Of a stretch of DNA of 64,000 bases, positions 21,596-33,420 are shown piece after piece. The stretch is taken from positions 2,480,001 through 2,544,000 of the forward strand of contig CM007992.1 of the NCBI GenBank assembly GCA_002189035.1. Reading direction: 5' to 3'. Numbering within the stretch: the first letter of the stretch is position 1; each line of letters starts with the position of its first letter. The DNA comes from Utricularia gibba (Eukaryota > Streptophyta > Magnoliopsida > Lamiales > Lentibulariaceae). The notes beneath the pieces were generated by a model, which saw only the letters and a program-made list of their open reading frames with translations, searched no databases and had not been told where the DNA came from. The position numbers were made by a program, and so were the translations under genes.

Positions 21596-22794
21596 TCACT
21601 TGTAACTATTCAATGGGTCAGCAGCTTTTCCTGATCTTGCATCCGTCCATGCTTTGGCTATTGTTTTCTTCATCTCGTCATCACCTTCCTCGTACATGTT
21701 CTGTGGATGGAATATTTGTGAGTGCTTTGAAAAACAGCAGCATTAGCGAACATGGGATTCAGCGTCATACCTTCATCAAGTCCATTATTCCAGCCATGGG
21801 ATCTCTATCTTTGTCCAAGTTCGGCTTCAGCTGCAGCAGCAACAGCGCAAGCCAATATGGGGAGTCAGTTGTCATGGATGAGTAGTAAGTTTTGTAATGT
21901 GATGACATTCTTTACCTTCTCTTCCTTGAAGTGCAAGTCCAGCCAGTTTCCTTTAGAAGCTTTGGCCAAGGTGATAACCACCCTCTTCGGCTTCACAACC
22001 AACTTACATTTCTCCGGCACGATCTCTTTATTCAACTTTGTCACAGCACACCGGTAGTTCTTCCCTTGAACATCATGGAATTTAACATCGAAAGACATCG
22101 GCTTAAACTCGGTTACAATCTTCTCTTTATCAACACCCTCCAGAGAAACATAAATCTGCAACCAAAATGTTAGACCCCCCATGATAGCTAGATAGATGCT
22201 GGAGGCATCTCTAGTTTACAAACACGCTCACTCACCTTTAACTGATCATGATCCTGATCCAGCTGAAGCTTCCAAGAGGGACATAACTCACTGACAGATT
22301 AGACACTACAGGGGCCGGCGCCGGTGTCGAATGTGTTTTTGAGTCTTCCTTGGCCACCAGCTTGAACAACAAAACGGCAAACTCATTAAAAAGTGGCCTG
22401 GAGCTAAATACTTTGAGCACAAACAAACATAAGGACTTCAACACCAACACTGGTTTCCGAACAGAAACACAACTGTTGTCAATGTCTATGTAGCGGACTT
22501 CAAGGGTCATGAAGTTTCACATTCCTCTATCGATGTAAATCGTTAAAAAACACCGCTTCCGAATTTTCAAAATCTATTGCCCATCGCAAGGATAACAAAG
22601 TCCAACTCAGTGGGTGAAATGAAGGGAACAAAAAAAGAAACACATCGAAGTCAGCAAGTTTCGGCGGGCGGGTGTACCTTCTCCAAATTGCCAATCTCGG
22701 ACGAGATGAGCGATACAACTCGAGGCCTCTTCGCGATGCTCTGAAGATGCTTCAATTCCGCCAGGTCCAGCGCCAAAGACTCGCCGCTCGCCAT
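21596..22794 (-). CDS. CacyBP/SIP-like protein (CS and SGS domains), five exons, one-base deletion in exon 2
   Basis: Related to calcyclin-binding protein/Siah-interacting protein, an adaptor in ubiquitin-ligase complexes; the plant role is poorly defined. Exons on the minus strand: 22678-22794, 22236-22360, 21916-22155, 21771-21830 and 21596-21700 (stop TGA 21596-21598). The N-terminal helical region reads LAELKHLQSIAKRPRVVSLI; the CS domain has IYVSLEGVDKEKI, EFKPMSFDVKFHDVQGKNYR and KASKGNWLDLHFKEEK; the SGS-type tail has LDKDRDPMAGIMDLMKNMY and KKTIAKAWTDARSG. Exon 2 is 125 nt where 126 is needed: at 22255-22263 TTC AGC TGG GAT is expected for the FSWDQ start of the CS domain, but one G is missing. 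With that base the protein would be 215 residues. All other junctions are in phase, so a sequencing error is plausible. Its stop lies 12 bp from the maturase stop. Confidence 0.9.
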
Positions 22795-23149
22795 TCTCGT
22801 GCCTTCGCTCTCGAGAGTTTTCGACACCCAAGGTGCGAGATTTATGACCCCTCGGCTACACACACAGCCAGACGCCAGTATTCTCGAATCTTCTCCCTTC
22901 AGGAGAAGCTTCTAGACTTGCACACCCAGCAACGGAAATTAATGGGCCATTACGAACTTGCCATTATGGGCCGACTCTTTCACCGGCGCCGGCCCACACC
23001 CTTTGCAAACGTGTTGTTTAAAAGGAGTATAATCCAAAGAATCAATTTATATTGCTCAGTTTCGTGTAAAGAGATTTACGATACAGAGGGGTTACACATT
23101 AAAAAGAATTTGAGAAATTCAATTAATATAGAAAATACAATTTCAAACT
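22795..23149. other. CacyBP 5' flank
   Basis: About 350 bp upstream of the CacyBP start, containing its promoter and 5' untranslated region. The solo LTR begins at its far edge. A plus-strand frame through this stretch is not supported as a gene. Confidence 0.5.
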
Positions 23150-23674
23150 TGTTGAGGGCGAAAATCGGTATACTGGATTGGGTCGATTTTCGGGTTGTGG
23201 GTGGCATCGGAGGTATCGTTCCTTTCCGTGGTCAGTTCGGTTTGACCGTATAAAATGAAAATAGACGGGGATTTTTTACGTGGAAACCACCGTGAGACGG
23301 AAAAATCACGGAGCTATCAAAGCTTGCCAGAGAAAGTTTTTACTAGATAGAGGTGGTGCAGAAAGGTACAGGTTGAGAGCCTTAGGGTTCAACGCTCTTT
23401 CCGTTATGATTTCTTCTATTTATAGGGGAGGGCGGTCCGACCGAATCATGAGCTTCGCAGGTGTCGGCTACCTTTCTATACTTGTGTTGTGATCTTGCTT
23501 TTCAGGCAATCGCCGCCCATTCTGCCGTGTCTCGGTTACTCTTCAGACTGAGCCATACCGCTCTTGTCAGATTTTCTGACACGTATCGGTCTATCAACTA
23601 GTTTTATCCTGTCAGAACTCTTTTTGGCAGTCTTACAGAAGCTGATTATCCTTGGTCAATTCATACCCCATCAA
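23150..23674 (-). mobile_element. Solo LTR, family X, minus strand
   Basis: Read on the minus strand it starts TGATGGGGTATGAATTG and ends CCCTCAACA, and aligns along its whole length with the solo LTR at 1279-1811. It has a TATA box (complement of 23417-23424) in CCCTATAAATAG. AAACT lies on both sides (23145-23149 and 23675-23679), with a one-base ambiguity at the right edge, giving a likely target duplication. It sits about 360 bp upstream of the CacyBP start, in the same orientation as that gene. Confidence 0.75.
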
Positions 23675-23679
23675 AACTG

Positions 23680-25059
23680 TTAATTCAAATTAATGAATTT
23701 TAGGTTCACACTTCAATTTTTGTTTCTAAAATTCGTACTAATTAACCGATTAACTAATAAACTAAATAAATCAAGTTCATTTGAAAGATTTTTTTACAAA
23801 AAATTACAAAACAAACAATAGTACCCATTATCACCAGATTTTAATTAATTATATATTTAAATTATTAGTGTTTAAATTAATGTATATTATATATATTTAA
23901 AATTAAAGTTTCTTAGATACATAAATCTAACACATATCTTTGTTAATAATAGTATTATGCTTATGTTCACAATAAATGGTTTGTAGTAATTAATATTGAA
24001 AATTAGATTTCATGATTACAGTGATATTTAATTCATAAATTTTAACAGCTCTCTCCTTCAAAAATTTTTGTTTAGCATCAATTACTACAAATTGGTATTT
24101 ATATCAAATTTTACCTCATGATATATTTTTGGTGAGGGATGGTTGTTGATAACATAAAAATTCTTAGTGATTTTGTATTATTATTAAAGTGTTTTGTAAA
24201 TTAATTATGTAATATTTTGATAATTTTAATTTAATTTGTATTTTTATATGAAAATGTACACTAAATCAATAATTTAGTTCATATTAAAGCATAGAAGTAT
24301 GGTACAATTATATGGATAGTATGCATAAAATCATGGGGCACGAATTACAAAGAAGAGACATGATAAATTAATTTAGTCACCTGCGATCTCTCTGTTCATA
24401 TTAAAAATAGTACGGATGTCATTGATAAATTTTGAAGAATAAATAGAAAAAAACTAAAAGGAAAAAGATATTTTTCGAACAATAACATAAAATATGCAAA
24501 ACCTCATCTAGCAGGATGAGAACGTAATTTTAAAAGAGAACCTTCTTGAAACTTGTCCATCATTATACCGAGTTTCATTGCTATTGTTTCATATCAAGAA
24601 TAATAGCAAGCGGATAATACAATTTTGAATCGTATTTTCTTATTCTTTTTGAATATGCAATATTATTAACTCTATTTGCAAATATGAATATAACTCTATC
24701 TTTATTAATTTGTGAAATTGTGATTTCTTCTTTTAACATGTGGTTAAGTTGTAGAGATATCTTAGAATTATTGTGATATTATGTCTCTAGTAGATCTGAG
24801 GGATAGATTATAATATTTTTGATTAAAAATTGATAGAATCAGATTAGCATAATTTTATTTATTTTATGAGTTAATAGACCTAAGTGTGAAATATATAAGA
24901 ATACTTGAATATATCATAGTTGAAAAGCTATAAAATGACTCGAATAAATCTACGTTATTTTGAAGTTGTGAAATTATAAAAATGTGGATTACATTAATGA
25001 ATTGTTTATTTGTATGGAATCCAAATTTACAGCTGCATTAAATTATGCGCAATTGTTGA
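23680..25059. other. AT-rich intergenic with an old repeat fragment
   Basis: No gene. The part at about 24530-24815 resembles 1850-2150 (see there). The rest is AT-rich without recognisable structure. Confidence 0.4.
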
Positions 25060-25980
25060 TCCCCACAAAGAGCGAATGTAGATGGTTTGGAATGGGTATT
25101 CAAAATCAAAACCAACCTAGTTGAAAGTCTTCAAAAGTACAAGACAAGACTCGTAGCCAAGTGATATGCTCAAGAATATGGGGTGGACTATTATGACACA
25201 CCTATGCACATATGGTGAGGATTGAAAGGTGCATCAAATGCATATGAACTCTAAGTTTCATAATGAGAAAATCTATTTTGTGCAACCTGAAGCTTTGCTG
25301 CTAACTCTCACTTGGTGCTGCTTCTCTCAAAAGTTTGTTATGGGGTGAAACAAGCAGCTGGGACATGTTATTCCAAACCCGGAGCAGCTCTTTTGGCTTC
25401 TAACTTGGACAAAAGCAGTAATGAGGCAGTGCTCTTGTTAAGCATATAGGTTGCAGCACTCGGATTGTAGTCATTTGTGTTGATGGCATACTGATTACCG
25501 AGGCAAATGAACACTTGATAGCAGAGTTCAAGGCCTTTAAGAGCTCTTAGTTCCAAATGACTGTTCTTGACATCATGCATCATTTTCTAGGGATTTAAAT
25601 TTCCTCACTAACCTCTTGTATCTCCATTACTCAACAGAAGTATGCGAACAATATACTCAAGCATTTTGACCTTCTAGTATGTTCTGCTGTCAAAACGCTA
25701 CAGCTACCTAGAACAAAAGCCCAAGAGCTCATAAAACAGCCCAACCTTGGGATTCATCAGTCACTGATCAGATCTGTGATTGGTTGCCTGTTTTTTAACG
25801 AACACCAGACCAGATATCGCACAAGGTATTGGACTTGTGTCAAGGTATATGCATGAAACTAATGCAAATCTCATAACATGTGTTAAGTTTATACTGCAAT
25901 ATGTGGCTGGAACAACAAAGTATCATCTATTCTACAAAAGAAATGTTGCAATATAGCTTTCTGGTCTATCTATTTATCAA
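25060..25980 (+). pseudogene. Decayed Copia reverse transcriptase/RNase H fragment
   Basis: Translation across frames gives NGLEWVFKIKTN then KYKTRLVAK-stop-YAQEYGVDYYDT, the start of a Ty1/Copia reverse transcriptase (KARLVAKGYTQ type), and near 25640-25960 a KYANNILKHFDL segment followed by RSVIGCLFF..TPDQISH and the RNase H linker. It has several stops and frame changes and no LTRs could be assigned. It is a dead fragment; the short ORFs inside it have no independent meaning. Confidence 0.8.
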
Positions 25981-26037
25981 AAGAGCTGTATGAAATAAAA
26001 TGTAATCTGATTTTATCTTATCGATGTGGAATACAAG

Positions 26038-26065
<28 letters not shown>
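26038..26065. repeat. (AT)n microsatellite
   Basis: About fourteen AT dinucleotides just downstream of the Copia fragment. Confidence 0.9.
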
Positions 26066-26068
<3 letters not shown>

Positions 26069-26079
26069 TACATTTTCAA

Positions 26080-27114
26080 GAAATTAGTATATAACTAATA
26101 GCCATTTTATTGATAAAAAAATATTTTTTATTAATAGCCAAAGAATAAGACATAATAAATCAATAGAAGAACGTATTTTTTATAATATATTGTAAATAGG
26201 TCATAACTAAAATGTAAGATTACATTAATAGCAATAATTAATTTTTTTTATTTATTATTTTTGTTATTAATAACTATAACAATTATCTTGGTGAACTTAC
26301 ATACATTTCTATAGTTTTTTTAAAAATTATACATATTATATTTTAATAAAAATATAGAAGAAATATAAATAATTATTAATTAATATCTAAACATAATTTT
26401 TAAAATAAAAATAAGATGATTAGTTTTCTAACTAATGTGAGATAGTAGGTAGTCTTCAAAATTTAAAAAATTGCAATAGGTAATTTTCTAAAAAACCCCA
26501 GAATTTGCTTGAAGAACCCCCCGCTGGCGCCTCTTCAACGCCCGGCGGCGGTAGACTCCGAACGTTATGTGCGTTTGCTCGGTTATTACTTTTGAATACA
26601 GCTTCCCGATTTTTCTTACGACCAAAAACACGCAAATTTATGGACTGAAAAATGCTTCAAACGGATGAGCTGGGTGCATTCCGCGACTGAAATGTGTGAG
26701 AAATAATTTTACCGTTTGTTCTGGTTTCTTTCATTAACTACTGCTGCATTTACACTTCTTCTCATACACCAGAAAAACTTATCCTTGCCCGTCGGTTAGT
26801 CCCCGTTCTGTCCTCAATCCAGCATCAATCAGAGTATCTTTCTTATCCATTGAAACAGGCGTGTCTCACACTGAATCCCAATCCAACAACACAATTCACT
26901 GAGTGCATTCCGCAACCAACAAGTTGCTAATATCGACACATGTCATAGTGCAGCGGGAGGTGTACGGCATCTGCTATATTTTTTTTGAATGTACACGTTC
27001 TATTTCTTGTTGCGCTTTGCTGTGGATGGAGGACAGCTCTAGACGGTGATTTGTTCGATTTCGCATGTGGGATGCTTTTGAGATTAGGTTAGGATTTAGT
27101 TTATAGCAAAAACA
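26080..27114. other. Intergenic; GC-balanced part from 26500
   Basis: The first 400 bp are AT-rich. From about 26500 the composition is more gene-like, which could be the 5' flank of the small ORF at 27115, but I see no homologous exon. Confidence 0.35.
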
Positions 27115-27429
27115 ATGAAGCCCGAAAACCAAAAGATACGGCATACTTTTTCATTTCTGGTTCAAAAGATTAATACATACACTGGATGGACGACCACCGA
27201 CTATTCATTTCATCTATGTGCAGGTTTAGAACATCAGAAAGATAAGAAGCCCATATGGAAAAGCAGAGTCAAAGAACTTGCGCAGACCTTCCAACAAAAG
27301 CTTTGTTCCCTAGTGCGGTTTATCGAGTGGAAGCAGGAGGCCCTGCCAACAGGTGATGCGGAAGCATTGGCACAAAGATTGAGGGTGCAAAAGACGACAG
27401 TCACACTCCAAAAAGATTACGAGTCATAA
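27115..27429 (+). CDS. Hypothetical small protein or gene fragment
   Basis: An ATG-to-stop frame of 104 codons with balanced codon use unlike the surrounding AT-rich DNA. The C-terminal two thirds are charged and likely helical (KKPIWKSRVKELAQTFQQKL, then a segment ending KTTVTLQKDYES). A good 3' splice site (TGTGCAG at about 27220-27226) lies before the charged part, so the real structure could be an exon of a split gene beginning GLEHQKDKK. I do not recognise a family. It could also be a captured host-gene fragment inside transposon debris. Confidence 0.35.
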   Translation: MKPENQKIRHTFSFLVQKINTYTGWTTTDYSFHLCAGLEHQKDKKPIWKSRVKELAQTFQQKLCSLVRFIEWKQEALPTGDAEALAQRLRVQKTTVTLQKDYES

Positions 27430-28130
27430 AAATCAAACCCGTGTGTTCTTCCAAGCATTGGAAAGCAACGAATATTGTGTGGTTTATGTAATATAGGGTT
27501 ACACTTGGGTGGCGGCGTCTCAAAAGCATATTTAGGTGTTTAAATATGTAAATCTTGATAATATGTATTTGGTAAATATGTTTGACATGCAAAACAATCA
27601 TAAGAACTTGAATAAAACATTCTAAAGTAAGTTTTGCGAATCAAAACAATTTTTTTTTTCATATTTTCCATTCATTTTCGTTTTTAATTTTTACAGATTT
27701 TATAAAATTCTTGACAAATATATCTTTTAGATAAACAAAATAAAAACACATATATAAAAAATATACTCATAGATGATATTATACTAATGATACACAAAAA
27801 TTTATACACCATTGTGAAAATATAATTTTGGTATCAAATAAAATTTATAACACATAATTCAAAAAAGTATGTATAATAAATTTGGGTTCAAATAAGAACA
27901 CCTTATACTTATAATGTACTTATACAATACAATTTTTTCCCTCCTCCACGGCTTGTTTACAATGGAGGAGACCTTTAGAGACATTCATTGGTTCCTTCTC
28001 ATGAATAGCAAGATTAGCATATTTGTAAATATCATACAATACAAGAGTTTTGCAAGGAGGAGACTCAATTGATGATGAGGAAGTTGCAGGAGATGAGGGT
28101 GAGTGGTGGTCTATGATGAAGGATCAATGG
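27430..28130. other. AT-rich intergenic
   Basis: No gene is supported. Confidence 0.4.
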
Positions 28131-28139
28131 ACTCATTCT

Positions 28140-29940
28140 CTACATTATCCCATGATGCAGCTTTTGGAAGTTATAGATATGTTTTTTCTTTTATATCCTT
28201 ATGTATCCAAGGATACAATGAATTGAGATCAAAAGTCAATGTTAGGAGCAGTTAGTGTAGTTGCTAATAAACCTAGGAGTTTGGAGAACTAGCTATCTAG
28301 TTCCAGAAGTCAGATTCATGAAATTTGACACTCTTGGAAATAAGCAATTTTTTCGTCACAAGATTGAATCATGTATCATTTTGTCACTTCTGAGTAGCAT
28401 AGAAAAATTCCTAATATTCTTTTATCATCAAATTTACTTATGTTATGAGGAGCTGTTTGATAATAAACCCTAATAACCAAATACCTTGAAATGGCCACAT
28501 GTTGAGAAAGCTCTCTTCCATTTAGCATATGGAGTGTCTCCTTCTATGCTTCAATTGTGTAAACTATTCTAAAGATACATAGCATTATCTATTGCTGCTG
28601 CTCAAAGAAGGTTGGCCTTATCAAAAAAATTTGTTCTAATAACTCTAAAGATTAGTTTTCCATCTCAATCATAGATCAAGAAGGAGGAGTTTTCAAAGCT
28701 TTCTTTGGATCCTTTCTTACTCAACTAGATAACTTTCAACAAATTCATTTCAAGTTGTAGTACTCACAAGACTTCATCAACATATCTCATAGCAAAAAAA
28801 GTCTGAATCTACACTTTTCCTTTTTCTTAAGCCCCAATGATAAAGAGTCATTTCCTACTTTTACACTTATGGAGAAAGATGTCTCAAGTGTATGAGAACC
28901 CAATCTTACTTGCTAACAAGAAGTCTGAATTCTTGCTTTCTTACTCCGAGAACTATCAACTAGTTCATAAACTTGGACACTCTATCTACATGTTGCTTGA
29001 CAATCTTATTGGTCGTCATCCATAGTCCATCAAATTCTTGCTCTAAGTTTTTGATGGATTGCTCCTTGATGAAGAACTTAGATGCTGCAAAGTGAATTCT
29101 TGGCATGGGCATTATGAGAAATTATCCAATTGGATGCTTGTGTTTGAACCAAACTCAGTATATTTAGCAAGTCGTCAAGAAATTAGGAATGTTAAACTAC
29201 AAAGTAGTAGTCATGCCTGTGAATCCCTCCAATAAATTATCATTCAAGTCTTTTCCTCAAACATATGATGATATGGATGAAATGAGTTTAGTTCTATATG
29301 CATACTTGGTTAGGTTAGTTATGTATGTGATGGTTAGAACTTGAGTAGACATAGCCTACACTGAGTTGCAATAGTAAATTTACAAGAAATCCTGAGCAAG
29401 CCCACTAGGATGTTGTAAAGTGATTGCTATGATATTTAAAGAGTTTCGTTGAATTTGGGTTATAATTTGGCTCAACACAATGTCAATCATGTATGTATGT
29501 TGAATCAGATCTTGCATGTGACATAGATACAAAATAGTCCACCAATTGTCTAATCACCATAATGGGTGGAGTTGGAGCTTCATGGACATCTACTTTACAA
29601 AAGAGTGTTGCTGTATACTTTAACGAAGCATACTATATGGCCCTTGCTAGAATTATTAAAGAGGCTTTGCGGCTGGAAAAGTTTCTCAAAGAGCTTGGTT
29701 TTTGTTCGTAAGATCAGAAATTGTAGGTGTTAAGTGATAATCATGGTGCCTTACACTAAGTAAACATGCTATACATCTTTCTAGGACGAAAGCACATTGA
29801 CATTCACTATCATTGGCTGTAGGATTTGGCAAAGGAAAGAAGACTTGATTTGGTGAAGGTAAAGTCAAAGTATAATGTTGTTGATTTAATGACTAAGTTC
29901 TATCCTCATCTAGACATAGTATGTGTTGAAGACACTAGTG
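28140..29940 (+). pseudogene. Decayed Copia pol (reverse transcriptase to RNase H)
   Basis: Fragments in changing frames read as Ty1/Copia pol: near 29320-29460 a MYVMVRT.VDIAYTELQ segment (the 'MYAMVCTRPDIAYAV' region), near 29580-29700 SWTSTLQKSVAVYFNEAYYM and ARIIKEALRLEKFLKELGF (RNase H, the 'STAEAEYMA' region), and near 29730-29900 GRKHIDIHYHWL then DLVKVKSKYNVVDLMTKF (the C-terminal 'KHIDVRYHFIRE ... NPADMLTK' region). There are many stops. An LTR-like region follows directly. Confidence 0.8.
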
Positions 29941-30430
29941 ATGTATCTAGCAAGCTGGAAATTACACACGTGAAAGGTTGTTGCTAGTCAATAAAGGCTA
30001 CATCACTCTAATGGGGATGCTTGCGTGAAGGACTGAAAGTTGTAGGTGAGCAAGTTAGCTGCACATTAATGAGTACAGTTTATAAGATACAAGTGACGTG
30101 TGACTATAAAAGGCCATCTCTAGTACCCTTCAAGAGGTGTGGTGTGTTGTGAGCATGAAGAAGAGATGGTGAAATTCTACCTTAGAGCATGAAGGAGAGG
30201 ATCTGCTACTATATAGAAGCTCTATTAGTAGCTTCATGTTATAGATCATTAATCTGTTTAACACTTGGAGTGTTGTACTTTTGCTGAAAACTCATAATGA
30301 ATTTCATTGTTTAAAGTTTTCAAGTTCAGAAGGTTTCACAGTTTCTAGGTTTTACCTGATAAATATTGCTCTTGTTTTTCCTTTTTAATTTCCATATTTC
30401 CAATACTGTGTTAGTAAGAAAGGGTAGGAC
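29941..30430 (+). repeat. Probable 3' LTR of the decayed Copia element
   Basis: Immediately after the pol end there is non-coding DNA with a TATA box (TATAAA at 30105-30110 in ACTATAAAAGGCC) and a downstream T-rich and polyadenylation-like region, as in Copia LTRs. No partner LTR or target duplication was found, so the limits are approximate. Confidence 0.45.
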
Positions 30431-32582
30431 TAATGCTGCAAAGTTAAGAGCAGCATCAATTTTAGCCTAGGGGGAGCAATTATTAAATAAGCATGTTTAT
30501 TCAGCATAGAAGTGTGGTAGTTTCTCCCATGTTCTGCAACGATTGAGTGTAGGAAGTGCTATATAGCAACATCGTGCTGTAGGTGAAATGATGGAAAAAA
30601 GAGAGAGGGAGAGTTGAGTGTAGGGGGCAAGATTTGTCTGCTTTTAAGAGGATAATTGTGCTGATATGGTTGCTAGGTATAGCTAAAGGATCAATTGAAA
30701 TAGGGTGTTGTATTTGTTTTTCTTGTTGCCTTGTTTCATTGTTTTGTGTACTAAGAGCATAGTGATCAACCTCGTTCTCAATGTTAGTAGGTTTCCCACG
30801 TTGGGTTTTATCTAGTTAACTATTGTTGTTTTCATTCTTGTTTTTGTCCATCACCTAATTGATAGTAAAATCACTTAGCAATCTATCATTATAGTTCCTA
30901 GAGTCTGAAACAGATCTCTAAAAGTGAGCTAAAAAGTTTCTACTAGATGCACCATCGGGTTGCGCCAACATGGAGAGAAGATAACTATGAGCACCTATTT
31001 GTAAGTCCAAGATAATTTATCTTCCTACATATGAGTGATCTCCATGGCTTTATACAAAATAATAACTTGTATTAAAAAAATAAAAAAAATTCTCGAGCTT
31101 GAACTCTGGAGGAGGATTCGAAACGTGGCAAAAGATGATGGGGCGAGTTTGTCGAGAAGGCGACAAATGATGGGCACGAGCAACCAGGTTTTGTTTAAAT
31201 AAAATATTAAAGCGGCAGACGTGTCATCATACAAAAAAAAAGTTGCCTCTACAAAACATGTGAGCAGAGGCTTTCGAGGCGTCCTTTATTTTAATTTACC
31301 AGCGCCTCATCCATGGGGATGAGTTTCAACAGTCTCCACCGTATTGTACATTGGTTTTTATTTTTATTTTTATTTTTTTGAGGACCCTCATATAATCCAT
31401 TAATAAAATCTAAAAAAAACTTGAATAAAACATTGGAAAAAGTGATTATTGCATAGCAGATTTGAAAATAATTTACACGTGTGAGTTGTAAGAATGATTG
31501 ATCTTGGTAGAACATGGATCATATTAGAGAAAGAGGTGAAAGAAATTAAAAACAATGAAGAAATTTTTGTTGAAATGTAAATTTTGTTCGATTCTACTTT
31601 TTGAAAAAGAGATGGAGTATTTAGTTCCCAAAAAAAAAAAAAAAATAATGTGATGCTTTTAATGGACATGTCCATTTATATTAGAAAGTTGGCTATCTTA
31701 AAATATGAATATGATAAAACTGATCATTTTTAATATCAATTTTGATCAAAAGTAAAAATGTCCATATAAGAGATATCAAATTGGATTTAGAGAAATACAA
31801 GAGATGAGAGGATTTTCAGGTGAGTTCGATTTAACAATCCCATATTTATCTATACCAGCCACCAAACATACTAAGCCCGCGGTTAGTACGTGTATTTGTT
31901 TGGATTTTCAGGTGAGTTCGATAGTAAACTCACATTTAGTATTTGTGTTGCAGGCGGTTAAACGTAAACAAACGTAAACTCGTCTACTGCTCACAAACAC
32001 TGAAACTCGCATTAGCTTGTTTACTTGTCCTAAATAATTTTTTTGATGTAGTTTTTACATCAATTTCCATGCTAGAGACATGCAATAAAAACCCCATCAA
32101 CACAATGTTTGTGTGGATTGATGATTCAGGTGGAGATGGGTGGAAGGAAGAGGTGACCCAAATATGGACTGGCCCTTGAATCATGCGAAATCTCCCATTT
32201 TTGGATTGGAGTGATTTGTTCTTGATAAACCCACTGTCGTTTCCCTGCATCGATATACTCCATTCGTCAACAAGCATTAGGAAACCAAAAGCTGCAACTT
32301 CACCAGCAACCCACGTTGCAAAAGAACCATCTCCAATGTCTCCTTCAGCTTTTACAATACGGCATACTTGTTTTCTTCAAGAGAAAACCGCCTTAAAATT
32401 TTTTGGAGGAATAAATGTATCTGTCTCGGACGACTTGCTTCTTTTTTTTTTTTTTTCAGTGATTTGGGATAAATGTTTATTGTACCGATAGCATGTGAGT
32501 GGATGATAGAGCACGAAGGCTTCATTAGTGCGTGTCCAGAAAAGGTACTAAGGAGAACAAGATGATGGCATGGAGACACAAT
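30431..32582. other. Intergenic downstream of FT-like gene 1
   Basis: No gene is supported. The stretch includes homopolymer A and T runs near 31361-31380, 31629-31645 and 32440-32457, and a twice-occurring GGATTTTCAGGTGAGTTCGAT at about 31810 and 31902. It is probably transposon debris plus the 3' flank of the FT-like gene. Confidence 0.35.
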
Positions 32583-33420
32583 TCATTTTCCAGGAGTCAA
32601 GAAGCGGCGGCCACCGCAGCCGTTCTTGCCCTCGCCGTTGTAGAACATGGCGGCGACCGGGAGACCTAGGCCGTACACGTCAGCGAAATCTCTGGTGTTG
32701 AACTTCTTCCGTTTTCCGAAGAAAGTCACGGTGTCCCACCCCGCCGGTTGCCGGAACAGCACCAGGATCAGACGGTGGATGCCCGTCGCAATCTCCGGCT
32801 TCTCGTAACTCACTTGCTCCTTCCCTGCACACTACTCCCCTTATCACTGTCGTCCAGTGCTAGAAAAAAACAAAAGAACATTGAAGAATGGAATATTTCA
32901 AACCAAATACAGCGCCCGTGGTTCCTGGTATGTCCGTCACCATCCTAAGCAACAAAAAAAAAAAAAAAAACGGAAGAGTTTCAGTTCTTCCCGTTCGTCC
33001 CTGTTTGGTAGCGCGTGACGTGTCATTAAGGGGAATGTAAAGACTGTTGAGGGAGAAAGAGAGAACCAGTGCAAGTACTCCTTGAGATATGGATTGCTAG
33101 GACTTGGATAATCAGCATCAACCATAACCTGCATGTTTACCCGAAAAGTTCCGTAAGAGCATTTTGAGAATGCCTTCTTGTTCTTACTTTGTAATGCTAT
33201 GTTTTCTTACGAGTGTATAGAAGTCTCGAAAGCCATTGCCCCCGATATCAACCTTGGGACGGGAAGCGAGCTGCGAAGGTCTCAAGCTACTGCCGTTACA
33301 CGGGAAGCGTCCATCAATGCAGACACGGAGATCAACCACAGGGACGAAGGGATCCAACACATCTCCGACGATACGGCTCACCACGAGAGGGCTCCGGTCT
33401 ACACTCTTAAACCGGTTCAT
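32583..33420 (-). CDS. FT-like: FT-like phosphatidylethanolamine-binding protein, divergent segment B (copy 1)
   Basis: Member of the FT/TFL1 family of small mobile proteins that act with bZIP FD and 14-3-3 proteins to control flowering or dormancy. Exons on the minus strand are 33211-33420, 33067-33128, 32904-32944 and 32583-32824 (210, 62, 41, 242 nt); the 62- and 41-nt middle exons are the family hallmark. The 184-residue product has [95 protein letters not shown] and a GCGGRR tail. Tyr in EYLHW (FT Tyr85) and Glu in SYEKP (FT Glu109) are FT-type, not TFL1-type. Segment B (PAGWDTVTFFGKRKK) is one residue longer than FT and has Thr for Tyr134, Lys for Trp138 and Lys for Gln140; Gly replaces Asn152. 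DPD of the ligand pocket is DAD. All splices are in phase, and no stop is present. Activator or antagonist function cannot be read from this. Confidence 0.92.

Noticed and set aside
22672-23253. 193-codon plus-strand ORF upstream of CacyBP
   Set aside because: It runs antisense through CacyBP exon 1, its 5' flank and into the solo LTR; no protein family matches.
6488-26065. AT dinucleotide arrays as a CRISPR-like or satellite array
   Set aside because: They are simple microsatellites with no spacers, in a eukaryotic genome.
32583-33420. Calling FT-like copy 1 a TFL1/CEN homologue
   Set aside because: TFL1 proteins have His where FT has Tyr85 (EHLHW against EYLHW) and lack the GCGGRR tail; both features here are FT-type.
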